A program made the position numbers and the translations under genes. 43,571 bases of DNA from the NCBI GenBank assembly GCA_014885115.2, contig WKLE02006166.1, positions 1 to 43,571 of the forward strand, given 5' to 3'. The DNA is from Asterionellopsis glacialis. Lineage: Eukaryota > Bacillariophyta > Plagiogrammaphyceae > Rhaphoneidales > Asterionellopsidaceae. Within the stretch, counting starts at the first letter, position 1, and every line of letters begins with the position of its first letter. The notes beneath the pieces were generated by a model. It had not been told where the DNA came from. It saw nothing but the letters and a program-made list of their open reading frames with translations, and did no database searches. Positions 8,903 to 21,000 of this stretch are shown in pieces.

Positions 8903-11466
8903 ATGTTTGATTCTCATAATAGAATGGAAACTACGACATGCAGTTGTGAGAATGATTTGTGCATTCGTATTGGATGGGTCATTCTTTCTTGCATGATGAG
9001 TTTTCTAATGGGACATTGGCATGAAAAAAATAATGGCCTTCGAAAACGACATTATCAACACCAAGAGGCATTTGTTTCTGTAATTCCAAAGAAGAGTAAC
9101 CAAAACAGTAACCACAAAACCATTTCAAAAACAAATAACAACAACAACAATAATTATAATAACAGCATTGCCTCAACATTCATAGGTTTATCAAACGACA
9201 ATAACAACAGTGATGCGACTACCGTCACTTTCACAAACAAGATGCACGACGACTATGATGACGACGACAAGAGCAATAATGACAATGTAGATTTGAAAGT
9301 ACTGGAATCTGTATTGATTATGATACAAGAGCATTGGAGCAACAAACATAGCAGTATCAACAATGGTGCGAATCTCAATGTTGACCATGCAGACAATAAC
9401 AACAATAAAGCACAACCTGTCGTACGATACAAGACACCGAAAGAGTTATGGGACACACTCTTTATAAAGCAACAACTTTCAGTTTCCTTTCCTTGCTTGC
9501 TTGACAAGAACAATTACAACACCAATAACGACAATGACGACGACAACGTCCAACAACAACAACTACAACTACAACAAGCAGTTGCTGTATTCACGAACAT
9601 GTTACAGTCTATACAACAATATTCAGTCAATACCAATCACAAATTTTTCTTTAATCAACTTTTTGGTACACTTGATCCAATATCACTTGCTGCTGAATTA
9701 TTCATTACCTCGTGTTGTCATACAAGTTCCTATACTTATGAAACAGCACCTGTTTTAACATTACTGGAACAAGACATATTACAAGAAATGAGAAATTTAG
9801 TCTACAGTGGTGGTCATAACAATGATGATAATAGTGATGATGATGCAAGCGATAATGTCAAGACAGCAGCAACAATACAAACAATTAATGTTCCAGGTGA
9901 TGGTTTGTTTTGTCCAGGGGGGTCACTTTCTAATTTGTTAGCCATGCATGCTGCACGACAAATGTTTGTAAAGAATTGTAGTAGCACATTAGTGAAAGAA
10001 GACAGTGATACCGAATTTCAAGACGACAATGACAACAACAGCAATCATGAGGAGAAAAAGTCAGACATGGAAGAATTGCATAGTATGACTAACCATACCT
10101 CCAAAGTACCACAATTTCAAAAAAGAAAAAGAAGACGACAAAGACCTGTTGCGTTGGTTTCTGCTGAAGCACATTATTCATTTGAAAAAGCAGCTAATAT
10201 TACAGGAATAGAATTACTTACATTACCAACAACAAGAAATGGACAAATAGATCTCAAAGCACTTGAACAAATTTTGATGGATAGTAATCGTGACGACAAC
10301 GGTACTACTACTGCTGCTACTGATAGTATTCCATTCTTTATTGGTTTAACAGCTGGTAGTACAGTGCGAGGGAGTTTTGATCCTATACAACATGTTGTAC
10401 AAATATGTCGTCGTTATCAACACCAAAATAATGCTATATGGATTCATGTCGATGGAGCATGGGGTGGATCTGCTATATTTTCAAAGAATACCAAAACCAA
10501 ACAATTATTTCAAGGCTTAGATCAAGTGGATAGTTTTACCTTTAACCCTCACAAAATGTTAGGTGCACCACAACAAACAACAATGTTTTTAACCAAACAC
10601 AAGGTGCGTACTGTATGGCAACCAAACATGCTTATTTGATGCAAAATGTCGATAGCCATGTTTTTAACATTGCTGTATTTTTTGTAAACTTTGAATACGA
10701 TGTCTTTCTGCTCAATGTCTCTCCATTATGCAGGGAGTCCTCAAAATGGCAAATGCAACAGGTGCAACATACTTGTTTGATGAGCGTAAAAATGGTGCAG
10801 CGTATGATTTAGGTGATAGTACCTTTACATGTGGACGTCGACCAGATGCAATCAAATTTTGGGCCATGTACAAATTTTATGGTAGAGACGGATTGGCTAC
10901 TCGTGTAGACGATAAGGTTCGAATATTGAGTACATTTGCGGAACGAATACAAAAGTCAGATGCCTTTATGCTGGCATGTGACCCATGGCCATTTAATGTG
11001 AACTTTTTTTACCTACCAATGCGTCTGCGACACATATTGAAAGAACGTGGCGTAAACACCAGGGACACAACAGATCCATATCTACCAGATGATGTATCAT
11101 TGGAGTTGGCTCAAGTTTCTGTTGCATTGAAACTCAGATTACATGAAGCTGGTGAAATGATTCTTCCCTATCAGGTATGTGCGCTATACTGTCCAAAAGA
11201 AAGTTGTTTTGGAGTCTTGTTTCAGCAAGTGTTTTGTAGATTCCTTGCTTTCTTAGTATCACGTGTCTAGAAATATCTCAATCATTTAAATTATGTTTTT
11301 AATTGCTATTGTACTGAACACTATGTTAAAATTTGCGTGTACTTAGCCACTCACAACCCAGAAGGCGGATTGTTTCAGATTGGTGTTAGCTGGAAAGAAA
11401 GAGTTTAACGAATCTGACATTGAACGCATGATGGACCTTATGGATCAATACGGACAAGATTTGTGA
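8903..11466 (+). CDS. PLP-dependent group II decarboxylase, glutamate/cysteine-sulfinate type (three exons)
   Basis: Predicted amino-acid decarboxylase related to glutamate decarboxylase and cysteine sulfinate decarboxylase; the substrate cannot be fixed from sequence. Exons are 8903-10603, 10734-11174 and 11347-11466. Both introns are phase 0 with GTGCG/CAG and GTATG/TAG ends, giving 753 residues. Joining exons 2 and 3 restores PYQP and then FRLVLAGKKEFNESDIE, the usual C-terminal element. Catalytic features: CPGGSLSNLLAMHAAR, HVDGAWGG (Asp517, expected to pair with the PLP ring nitrogen) and FNPHKML (Lys551, Schiff-base lysine). CGRRPDAIKFWAMYKFYG also fits the family. Oddities: an N-terminal hydrophobic stretch (WVILSCMMSFLMGHW, about residues 20-34) suggests a membrane anchor or signal. 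The protein is also much longer than the usual ~500 residues because of Asn/Asp/Gln-rich low-complexity inserts, mostly in the first 400 residues. Confidence 0.9.
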
Positions 11467-12498
11467 GCCAAAGCAGTGCTAAACTCAAGTATAGATAATC
11501 TTTTATAGAGAGACAATGAGCATTTTCCAATTGCATTGAAACAAGGTTGTAATCGCTTCCTCTGCAACTTTGTGTCTTTGGTTCGAGACTTTCATTATTT
11601 CATATTAATGTTAGAGCTAGAGAGGGCACTCTGGCGGTCTGAAAACAGATTTGGACTCAACTCTCAACTTGAGTTTTCAGACACCCGATCTTTTACCTGT
11701 TTACAAGAAACATTAACCCTATCTGTCTTGTACCACTGAGTCCTAAATTTCAAACTGACTGTGTCCCTCCAGGTTGATTTCCCGATTTGGCTTCGCCGAC
11801 CGGCTCAGACTTTTGCGACTTGTGTGGACTTCAGTAGGAAATCTACACGAAAAAGGGCATTTCATTTTTCTCGACAATACTTCTTTGTTTTGTAAGTTGT
11901 GTCACTGTACTTTGATGAAAGGTCCGTTCAAAAATAATTTCATTTTAAAAAAAAAGTGCATAGTGTAATTTTCATTGCTTGCAATATTTTGTATTGTACA
12001 GTATCTGGAAGAATTATTAAGATTAGAGACAATGAACAAAGCACAGACTTCCCCCGCCCAATTTTTCAAATTGATGGCACATTTGGCACTTTTGGTGATC
12101 TTCTCTGGCAAATCCAAATCTATCTTAAAGTGGTAGAACATTTTTTCAACCAATCTTTTCCTCTGCTAGCACAATAACTTTTTTTTTACTCATTTGGGTT
12201 CAAGATGGAATCTTCTTGTGTGTTTTTTCTACTCCCTCAAAAACACAATTCTTCCTGTTGCAATATACGTAAGATTCCGCTTATCTTCAGAACAAGTGTC
12301 ACAATAATCTAATATGTTATATAGTAACAAAATAAATTTATTCTTGCTATTTTTATTTACATTATAACTAATTTGGCCTGCATCCTCTCCTTCTCTGACA
12401 CTATCCTTCTAAGTAGTATTGCTCTTCCCCTTTGAAAAAAAAACGAGTATAAAAAAACCAACAGCACTGAAAAAAATGATGCCTATGTAAATCAAGAG
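11467..12498. other. intergenic sequence with a hairpin, no supported gene
   Basis: Downstream of the decarboxylase. A hairpin-capable sequence lies at 11637-11682. A possible short frame begins at an ATG near 12205 (MESSCVFFLLPQ), but it has no further support. Otherwise AT-rich sequence with nothing recognised. Confidence 0.45.
11637..11682. repeat. inverted repeat able to form a hairpin
   Basis: Arms GTCTGAAAAC (11637-11646) and GTTTTCAGAC (11673-11682) are exact reverse complements, with an inner ACTCAA/TTGAGT pair that partly overlaps the right arm. It lies about 170 bp past the decarboxylase stop codon, so it may be a 3'-end element or a chance feature. Confidence 0.6.
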
Positions 12499-12696
12499 AT
12501 GAAAATACTTAAGAAAATTGGAGAAAGGGAATCCGAATTGGTGAGTGGCCCAAAAATGTTGTCTGACAGTGTATTGGAAACTGATGAAACAAATTCCGTG
12601 GAGTGGCCGACAGATGAGGTTTTGAGGGTTGATCAGATGGACTTCAACGATGATGCAAACATGGATTCCGACACTTCTGAAGCTGATATGGAGTAA
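12499..12696 (+). CDS. small acidic ORF, possible exon
   Basis: Not recognised. The 65-residue frame (MKILKKIGERESELVSG... ending SEADME) is hydrophilic and very acidic over its second half (WPTDEVLRVDQMDFNDDANM), which is unlike random AT-rich sequence. It could be a small protein or the last exon of a gene whose upstream part I cannot find. The opposite strand has an overlapping frame with a hydrophobic C-terminus, which I judge less likely. Confidence 0.3.
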   Translation: MKILKKIGERESELVSGPKMLSDSVLETDETNSVEWPTDEVLRVDQMDFNDDANMDSDTSEADME

Positions 12697-13671
12697 AAAT
12701 GAAGTATGCAATTCGTTAGATAGATGTATAAAGTAATATTTTCTGTTATGAAATTGACAGAGAGGCTATTCGGAAAATAAGAATTGCAATAATAGCATAA
12801 TTTTTGTGATTTTACTGATTTTACTGGTTTTTTGGAAAAGTAAACCAACTAAGATTCTCGCGGTCAATTTAAGGCCAGAATATAACTACTATATGTTATT
12901 AGTAAATGGTTTGGTGCTAACTTCTGAACAAACATTGGGATAAATTGGATCATTCTCAGGGTATTCGGGTCAAAAACGAAAAAAAAATTAAAAAATCTAG
13001 ATGAAAGCACGAAAAATCAATCCCGAGGAGGACGGTTTTTATTTTACGCCGAGGAGTGAAAAAAAAAACGTTCTACCACCTTAAAAAAATAATGTCAACA
13101 ATTCAGCCGCTGTTTCTTCGCGCATATGCGCGAAAAAAAAGTAAGTAGCAGCTGTACCTGGTACCCTGGTACACGCAGCAGCCACCTGTATCGACAAGAA
13201 AAGAAATTAATCTTTCGCATTGAGCTTTCTGTTTCTGCAATTCCTGTGAATCTATTGGCTTTCTCGTTGAACTTTTACTTCTACCTGGTCCTCGTACTGG
13301 TGCTAAGTCATCAACATACTCTATTCCCAGGTACATATCCATTACTTATGTATGTAGGGATGCCTTCGTCAAAAATGCGCAGGAGTCATCGCCTAATCTC
13401 ATTAAAGATCGGAAGTTTGTTCCCGCTCCCAGAGAACCGTGATAGCCTGCGTACCTGTACTGTACCTTGTACGTGGTACCTGGTACTAAATAGGACTAGG
13501 TCCCACTAACAAACTACGTTATCACCTGTATTTGCACTGCGCCAACTGGTCTTTTAGACCGTGGTTGCAGAGTTAGCAGTTAGCGTTACATCCGACAACT
13601 TCGTCAGATATTTGTAGTCTGGTTATCATTGAATACAACCCGTCCTCCAAGACAGTAGCCAAACATTCAAT
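12697..13671. other. intergenic sequence with GTACC motifs
   Basis: AT-rich, with homopolymer A runs near 12980-13140 and dispersed GTACC-type motifs at about 13153-13180 and 13448-13505. A minus-strand frame at 13103-13342 has moderately protein-like composition but runs through the repeat motif, so it was not called. Confidence 0.45.
13448..13508. repeat. GTACC-type motif cluster
   Basis: Successive GTACCTGTACTGTACC, TTGTACGTGGTACC and TGGTACTA motifs followed by AGGACTAGGTCC. Member of the dispersed intergenic family. Confidence 0.6.
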
Positions 13672-13833
13672 ATGGGTTGTGGTGCGAGCAAAGGTTCTCA
13701 CGAATTAGACGATCCTTTAGATGACAGTAGGCATATGAAAGCTCCTTTAGATGGCATTGAAAAAGCCTCCTCCAAGAAGAAAACAAAAGCGGAGTCAACG
13801 GCAACAACTCCAGCGGCAAAGCCAAGCGACTAA
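13672..13833 (+). CDS. small protein with N-myristoylation/palmitoylation signal
   Basis: Not assigned to a family. The 53-residue frame begins MGCGASKGSHELDD. Gly2 with Ser6 and Lys7 fits the N-myristoyltransferase consensus, and Cys3 is a typical palmitoylation site, so stable attachment to the cytoplasmic face of a membrane is expected. The remainder is hydrophilic: two similar short elements (DDPLDDSRHMK and KAPLDGIEK), a Lys-rich stretch (KASSKKKTKAES) and an Ala/Pro/Thr tail (TATTPAAKPSD). There is no intron in the frame. The upstream sequence (CATTCAATATGGG) is a plausible start context, and the 5' and 3' flanks are clearly less ordered. A small membrane-tethered adaptor or calpain/kinase-regulator-like peptide is possible but unproven. 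Confidence 0.6.
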   Translation: MGCGASKGSHELDDPLDDSRHMKAPLDGIEKASSKKKTKAESTATTPAAKPSD

Positions 13834-14639
13834 CGGTTCATTGTTCAAGGAAGATATTGATGGGAAAATTAGAGCATAGCCTCTGGAGTAGTTATTATCT
13901 TGATAAGATTTTATCGACTCCCGGAAAAAAAGATATTTTACGTCCACCGCTCCATGCTCAATATTTTTGAAGTAGCTTATTCAATTTATTTTGTACTTTT
14001 TAGCTGCTAATAACTTTATTAGACGAGGTGTTACCTTACAAGCAAGTCATCGTCTATCCTTTTTAAGTGTGCAGCCTTATAAAAATATTAAACCCAACTT
14101 TTTCCTCGCCGTTTTTCAGATTGCAGGAGTATGCACAAAGGACGTTGGAAGATGACTTTCTCGTACTTTTTTGTCCAAGGTTTGTTTTTGATATGAAATT
14201 CATGGATTGATTGACTATAAATAGTCTAATTATTAAAATTTCGAATGACAAAAACACAAGAGGTAAGTAAAAATTGTGACTTTTAATTTGTACCGTGATA
14301 ACATTCCCCAAATCTGCGCATCTAGTGATCATATCATACCATTAGATCTTGTCCCTTTTTGCTACTTCCAAGCCTTTTATCTTTCACTGTTTAAATTTCA
14401 TGAGTTGAAAACTTTAGAATTATTACAAATAATATGTTTGATGCAGTTTGGGGGGAGGATTATATTCATTTCTTTATATACGAGTATGAGCTGGTTAGCA
14501 ACAGAGTTTGCTGCTCTCTGTGAGATTTGCGTGTGTAATTAAAAGTACAGGTGAATGAATACACAATTTATTGCTCTCTTTGGTTTTGAAATGTGTTATA
14601 AAACAGAGTGTCGCCAATAATCGTAGGACCCAACTTCTT

Positions 14640-14760
14640 GGCACTATCAGTCTAGGTAACTCTCTAGATCAGGACTCAAGGACCTATTGAATCTAGGATT
14701 CTACTGTCGTTTATCAGAACTAGGTCAAAAGGTACCAGCACCTGGTAGGACTAACCATAG
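14640..14760. repeat. mixed AGTCCTA and GGTACC motif cluster
   Basis: Contains CTCTCTAGATCAGGACTCA, AGGACCTATTGAATC and AAAGGTACCAGCACCTGGTA followed by AGGACTA. Same two families as elsewhere. Confidence 0.55.
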
Positions 14761-15019
14761 AGAGAAGGTTTTGATACATCAACAATTTTATATTTTAGAA
14801 GTGACTGAGAAATTTTTATCCCGAAAACCTTGTCAGTCAGAAATTATTTACAGACTACGTACATTACAGGTACGAGGTAGTCCTACATAAAAATATATTG
14901 AAATGTCGTCTTAGGAATCATACTTAGGGCATTGCTCTTAAAAAGTAATGTCTTTCTAGAAAAAAACAATAATAACGAGTGCACTACTGGAGATCAGAAA
15001 ACGGTTTCCGTTGAGAGGA

Positions 15020-15120
15020 TGTTACCTGGTAGTGTACCTTACCCAGGTACCAGGTACCTGTACCTGGTACGGATAGTCCTACCTGTAGTACGAATAGACC
15101 CCCTCTAGTCGTCTATCCCA
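15020..15120. repeat. GGTACC motif cluster
   Basis: Dense run of CCTGGTAGTGTACC, CCCAGGTACCAGGTACCTG and TACCTGGTACGG, then AGTCCTACC and CCTCTAG. This is one of the clearest arrays of the family, with several overlapping inverted repeats. Confidence 0.65.
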
Positions 15121-15672
15121 CCTTTGTCCTCAGATGAGGAGATGAGGACATACTTCACGAAACACCCCACATAAAAAAACATCGAGAGTGTTTTTTAGAC
15201 CAGTTAGATTGCAGAATCGTGTTCTGCATCCAAAGAAACCCTCTGGTAGTGGACGACAGGGTTTAACTTTGAAGTTGAGATCTTCAAATCGTTCGCGTGA
15301 AACAATTGCTCGCTGAAAATCGCTTGTAAAAAAATTGCCACAAAATCGGAACATATCACAACGACTTGACACCAATAACATTGACATTAGATCATGTCAA
15401 TAGAGAATAAAACGACCATAGGGTGAAAGATAGAAGCAAAGGCCATGCTTGTGATGAATTAGAGTGAATGTAGTAATTGAACATGGGGAAGTTTAGCCAA
15501 GAATAAGAGGTTGATTGGTGTGGTTACCGCAGTAGAACTCATAAGATCTGATGGAACTGGGAGGAATGCAATGTTTGTAAAAGCACTGAACAAACTTGAT
15601 GAAACAACAACAGCTAAGTCTGTTTGTTTGAATATTTGATCCATTAGAAATTATGTTGAGGAAGAGGGGCCA

Positions 15673-17712
15673 GTGGTTGATGCATCAGTGATGGGAACAG
15701 CAACGACTGATGACAACAACAATGGTCCAGATTCTTTGCTGGTGGTTGCAGCACCATCAACTAATTCAGTGATGATGATGGCACCTCCTGTTTGTCCTGC
15801 TAAAGATGCAGCTGCCCTTCCCTCACCTTCAGATGTTCTTGATTGGGTGGTGAAGCAGGTGGCATCTCCTTCAGTGGGACAAACTCAGGTAGATGACATG
15901 ACTGAACATCTGAATACTCCACAAGCAGCATCTATGACAATGACAACAACAACTGTACCTGTACTTGACAGATCTGAATTAGTTTGTACTGCTCACAATT
16001 TTGAATGGTCTAAAGATAATATGAAGCTAAAGATGCTTGTGAATGGAAACATACCAAGGAAGTAGTGGTTTGTGAAGTTGCCAATCAGAGGAATCAATCT
16101 TTCTTCAAATTCAGATATCCAGGGTCACATTTTATGTCTTGATTAATTTTTACTCATGTTCCCACCTGAACAACTCAGACTTATTTACACTTTGACCAAC
16201 AGACAACTAGACAAACAGACTGAACAACATAACAAGAAAACAACAAAAGGTAAGATAATAAAATGGATTTGAATCAATGTTTTTAATTACCAGGTACAGA
16301 GCTATCTTATGAAGTAATACATCCAGGTTAAGTATGGTCCTGCTTCATCATTTAGCAAGACAAAAATGACAAGACTAAGGTATTATATATTACCTAGTTT
16401 CATTCAAATTAGTGGTTGGCTGGAAGAGATACCAGTTATGATGAGTAGTGAGAAATATAGATGACAATTGCTGGATGACTTTGTGAAAAAATTCAATAAC
16501 CATCATGTGGAAATGTAGACCCCTTCACATTAGTTTTGTATTGATGAATCTATTAGCAGGTGGAGTGGGATGGGAGGACATTGGATTAAGATGGGGTTGC
16601 CACATTATGTTGCCATTGACTGCAAACCAGAAAAGAATAGATGTGAGATAGTACAAAATACAGCAGACAGTGTGAGTGGAATCATGTTAAATTTGAAAGT
16701 GATGAAGACTGCTGATCACAAACACTTATTACAAGTTCATGAAGATGATAGAGGATTCATACATGGTACAGTTGTTTTAAGGCATTTAAAAGGCCTTGGG
16801 TGAATAGTGAGTAGAATGTGTTAATTCTTAGTTTGTAAGTGTTGAAAGTTGTAGCAAGATGAAGAAGTTGGGTCTCAGATTCATTGGAGTGTTGAAGTTG
16901 GCAACAGCAAAGTATCCCATGAAGCATTTGTTGGAGATCAAATTATAGAGGAGATTATCAAGGATAGTGTCATTAAAAAGAGAAGGAGAATGCACAGTGT
17001 GAGCAAGACAAAGTGGATGTCATGAGCTTGGTTTGAATGTACGGGGGAGTGACAATACTTTGTGATGGCAGACACAGAAAGTTTGGAGCAGGGAACACCT
17101 GACACAAGAAAAGGATGGCAACAGGTTGATGACACTGTGGGTGCTGATCCTGACTTTGTGGAGTTAACCACCCCCCAACCAAAAGCAGTAGAAGTGTATT
17201 ACAGTGTGTGTGGAAAGATTTATCAACATAATAGACACCAGCAGGATACTTTGATAATGGAGGAGAAAAAAGTGGAGACCAGGAAGTGAGATTTCAGAGT
17301 AGACCTTTCTATTTTATCTATCTTTATCATTGATATGTGGTTGGCTTATACCCAGTGCACTGGAACCAGGAAAGAATCACAGAGTGACTTCTATTATCTA
17401 TTAGCAGAAAAACTTATTGATGATGACTTTGATGGGGTGGCAAGTACACAACATGATGGATATGATAGCCCAGCAATACTATGCACGCATATTGGTGATT
17501 GGTGATCCAAGATCAGGTATTAATGCATATCTGACAGCAACAAAGAGGAGGGGGTGGGGTGGGGTGGGGTGGGGTGGTATACTAATGAGTCAATGACTTC
17601 AGGGAAGGTATATGATTTGTAGTAGGAAGACAGCAATGGTTTGTTCAAGTTGCCATGATATTATTAATGCAGAAAATAATGTGGTAACACCCCCATGGTT
17701 ATGCTTCTTAAA
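15673..17712 (+). pseudogene. decayed piggyBac-like transposase (DDE_Tnp_1_7 type)
   Basis: Remnant of a cut-and-paste transposase. Reading through stops and frame changes, family-like segments appear in the expected order: MFPPEQLRLIYTLTNRQLD (near 16155); PASSFSKTKMTRLRYY (near 16340) with MSSEKYR and LLDDFVKKFNNHH before the core; CIDESISRWSGMGGHWIKMG (near 16535, with the first catalytic Asp); IAIDCKP-like and GIMLNLKVMKT; GLRFIGVLKLATAKYPMKHL (near 16875); GWQQVDDT, PQPKAVEVYYSVCGKIYQHN; and a C-terminal Cys-rich piece (CSRKTAMVCSSCHD, near 17615). In-frame stops interrupt several segments and no intact frame exceeds 130 residues, so it cannot be functional. Several stops are consistent with C-to-T change in Arg or Trp codons. 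Terminal inverted repeats were not found. Confidence 0.8.
17548..17578 (+). repeat. GGGGT tandem repeat, G-quadruplex candidate
   Basis: A run of four or more G-tracts spaced by single T residues, inside the transposase remnant just after a segment reading TATKRR. It looks like expansion of a Gly/Trp/Val-coding stretch. Confidence 0.8.
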
Positions 17713-18059
17713 AAAAAATGCTTTTCTGAGTACTATCATGATAAACATAGTCAACATTTATAGAAATAATAACTATTCCTTTAGTACAAATGCTTTAATC
17801 CATTGTTGTGCCATTGCCATATTGCCATTGCCATTGCCATTGCCATTTGCCATCAAATGCCATTGTCAGCCCTTTTTTATGTAGCCATTGGTACATACTG
17901 TATTGTACTCCCATCTGCCAAAAGGGTACAAAAACATGTCTCAGCTGAAGACAGATTCTTTGTCCTTGGCTGAGGACCAGGTAGGATAGACACTCTCTAG
18001 GAGGTAAACAACATGAACTTAGTTCCAACTAGACCTATTCCATGTACTGTTATCCACAT

Positions 18060-18060
18060 G

Positions 18061-18092
<32 letters not shown>

Positions 18093-18095
18093 CCA
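18060..18095. repeat. (AAC)n microsatellite
   Basis: About eleven tandem AAC units. Confidence 0.9.
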
Positions 18096-21000
18096 ACATA
18101 ATATGTCCTACAGTGCCATGATCTGTCTGTAAAATACAGAGGGGTTTGCTTCCAGGACTCCATTTTTACCCTGGAATGTCATTATCAGTAAAAAATTCTT
18201 GACCTCTAGATTAAGAGTATTACCATTTAAAAGATCAGTTACAGCTTTGATTGTGTGAATGTTTTTCATTGTAATTTATGGTGCCAGATAGTTTATAGCA
18301 GCTAACAAGAATATGAATACTGGATCATTAGTTTTGTACTTTCTTAAAAATTATTTGTTACATAATAAAATTCTTTTTACTACTCCATCAATTTGTGTAC
18401 TAACAAGTTAATAAATAATTCTTTGACTATGCACAATGTGAACACTGTCAAATATAGTATAATATATAACACATCTAAACTTCTGGGAGTATCTATTTTG
18501 ATGCCAAGGGTTATTGGTAAAACTACAAAAAAACCATCAACAATGATGGTGGTGTGTGTGAGTACTCTTCAATGAAGGTGATGAGGTCAAAATCAAATAT
18601 CAGTGGTTTCAACAGCTCTATGCCCAAAATGATAGATGATGATAGCACAAAATGATAGATGATGATAGAACCTTCCAGAGGACATATTTTTCATTAGGCC
18701 ATAATAATTTTTAGCAGTGGGTTCACAAAATCAAATCTCTCAGTATTTTATATAAAGATAGAATGGACAGGTTCTGCTTTTATAAATAGTATATTTTATA
18801 GTATAGGAACATCAATTGTGATACATCCAACCAAGTATATGAAATACTAGTACTCCTGGTAGCTACTAGTACTGGCCATTTTTTCTCCTTATCATTAGAT
18901 ATTGACCAAAATGACCTCACTATTGTTGGGTACCACTACATCATTGAACTCTTCAACTTCTCAAATGATAATTCATAATTTTGAATTGTTATCTATCATC
19001 CACCTCTACAATGTTAAAATGAAAGTGATGGGATTATAGAAATGAAAGAAATCAAGTAAGTTTGTTGATGAAAAATGCTTGGGAGGAGAAAGGTTTTCTT
19101 CAAGTGCATACTAAGTGTGCATACAAAAGTCTGGTAGTAATTTTGAAAAATGATGGCAAGCTTCTCCTTCTCATTCTGCCTTTTCTTTGCTCTTATGGCT
19201 GTCATTTGCCATACTAAGATACTATATGAAGATCTGAAGATCTTGATCAATTTATCCATTTTTTATCTAAATCAATTCCCTCAACAACACCTGCAGTAGT
19301 ATTATTATGGGACAAAAAATGAGAAACTAGAAGAAGAAGGATGGTTATAATATTTTCAAGGGAGATCTCAGCATGGATATTGAACCTTACCATAGAATAT
19401 GAAATATCCCTACTGTACAAGAAGCAGACTTTTACAACCATGATCCAACTTTTAAAAATTCATTATAGATCTAAGCACATTCAACTGAGTAGTGCTAGAT
19501 ACTAAAAGGCTAGTAGCTGAACTGTTTTATTCATTTTCAAGTCTTTCAGTAATAGCCTTAAAAGTGAAAGTATTCTCTGTCAAATATGTCTTGTAGAAAC
19601 TGCATCCTCATATCAAGAATTATTTATGATCTCCAATTCTTGTTTCTTGACCAAAGATAGATTCAAAACAATTGGTATTGAAGGTTTATGATTGGTGCAA
19701 TCATATTTGGCCAATGCTGATATAATTCATTTCTTGTGTCTAGCTGTTTAAAGTCATGACTGTGTCCATGTAGACTCCTTGTCACTCTCAACATTATCAT
19801 AAAGATGAACTTGACAACAATGATAGAATTCTGAAGCATATTGACCATCTTTAATTTATATAACAGTAATACTCAGCAGTTCACCTACATTGGCTGGTCT
19901 ACGCAAACAAACCTCTTTGTTTGCAATTTTCAAAAGTTGAAGACAATATTATAAATCAGCAGACTTACATAAAGGATCCTTAAAAGTTGTCCCCCAAGCA
20001 AGGTTACCATCATTACCCAAGAACATGATAAGCCATTGTAATAGAAGTGGTGATCTCTTAAAAACTACCATGATTTATAACTCATGTCATAATGTATGCT
20101 AGATCAAAGCCTCTCCTGTGCCATTGTCCACAATACCTCCTAGAGTAGTGGTGATAGATTAATATAATATAGAGGTATCCTTTTTCTGTGACTTCTTTTA
20201 TGTTAATGATTGCTCACTTTTGTTTCCTTGTCACCATTGTCATGCTTGGTATGTTGTTCTTGATAGAATTTTTTTCTGCATATCATATTGCTGCTGACCC
20301 TATCAACGTGTACAACTTTACCAGGTATTGCACACTTCCAAATTTGAGAACATTCTTAAAAGCTACATGCAATTTAGTATTATTTCCACAAGTATGTATG
20401 GATAACTTGTATTTTGTGTGTTTACCTCTCCTACTAATAGGTGTGACAGACCTGTGCAAGTAGGTATGTACAACCAGCAGAAGTGATACAATGTGTCCAT
20501 GCTAGATAATTACCACAGCACAGACTGTACAACTAGTACAGTGGTTGCCTCTGTAGAACCCCACCATATATGCGTACTACCCAATTAGCTTGAAAAGAAA
20601 GAAAATCATCTATTGATGAAACAACATAACAGCAACCATAATTATTGAGTAGGACATGGGCAAAGTAGCAGGCACTTTTCAAATGTAAATAACAAGAATT
20701 AAAAGTGCTAAATGATAGCAACTTATTCAAAATAGATTTAGATAATCTGAGATTTAACAAAATGACAATTTTGTTGTCTCTTCTAGTGTTGTTAAGATGG
20801 TTTGTATATAGTCAGCAAACAGATTTACAGAATTCATCTATTTTCTTCAAGATTTCTGCTGTCAGGATTATTCTTCAACTTAATTTCTTTTATTTCTATT
20901 GCTGATAGGCTACAGTATTCATCCATCTTTGGTACCTGAGGTTACATCTTTTCTGTCTTCTTGTATTTAATTTCCTCAGGATAGGGTGATGGTACAATTC

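Larger units (their letters stand above)
13834..15534. other. intergenic sequence with motif clusters
   Basis: No credible gene. Dispersed-motif clusters lie at about 14640-14760 and 15020-15120, listed separately. The rest is AT-rich with no recognised element. Confidence 0.5.

Noticed and set aside
12409..12711. Minus-strand frame with a hydrophobic C-terminus opposite the small acidic ORF
   Set aside because: The hydrophobicity follows from the A/T-rich complement; the plus-strand reading has better composition, though neither is strong.
13103..13342. 79-codon minus-strand frame with moderately protein-like composition
   Set aside because: It runs through GTACC-type repeat motifs and has no domain or partner exon.
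19014..19259. Minus-strand 81-codon frame examined as a possible retrotransposon remnant
   Set aside because: No reverse transcriptase, integrase or protease motif could be matched, and flanking frames are broken.
20188..20463. Hydrophobic 91-codon plus-strand frame in the CpG-poor block
   Set aside because: The hydrophobicity is a by-product of T-rich sequence; no family pattern or start context supports it.
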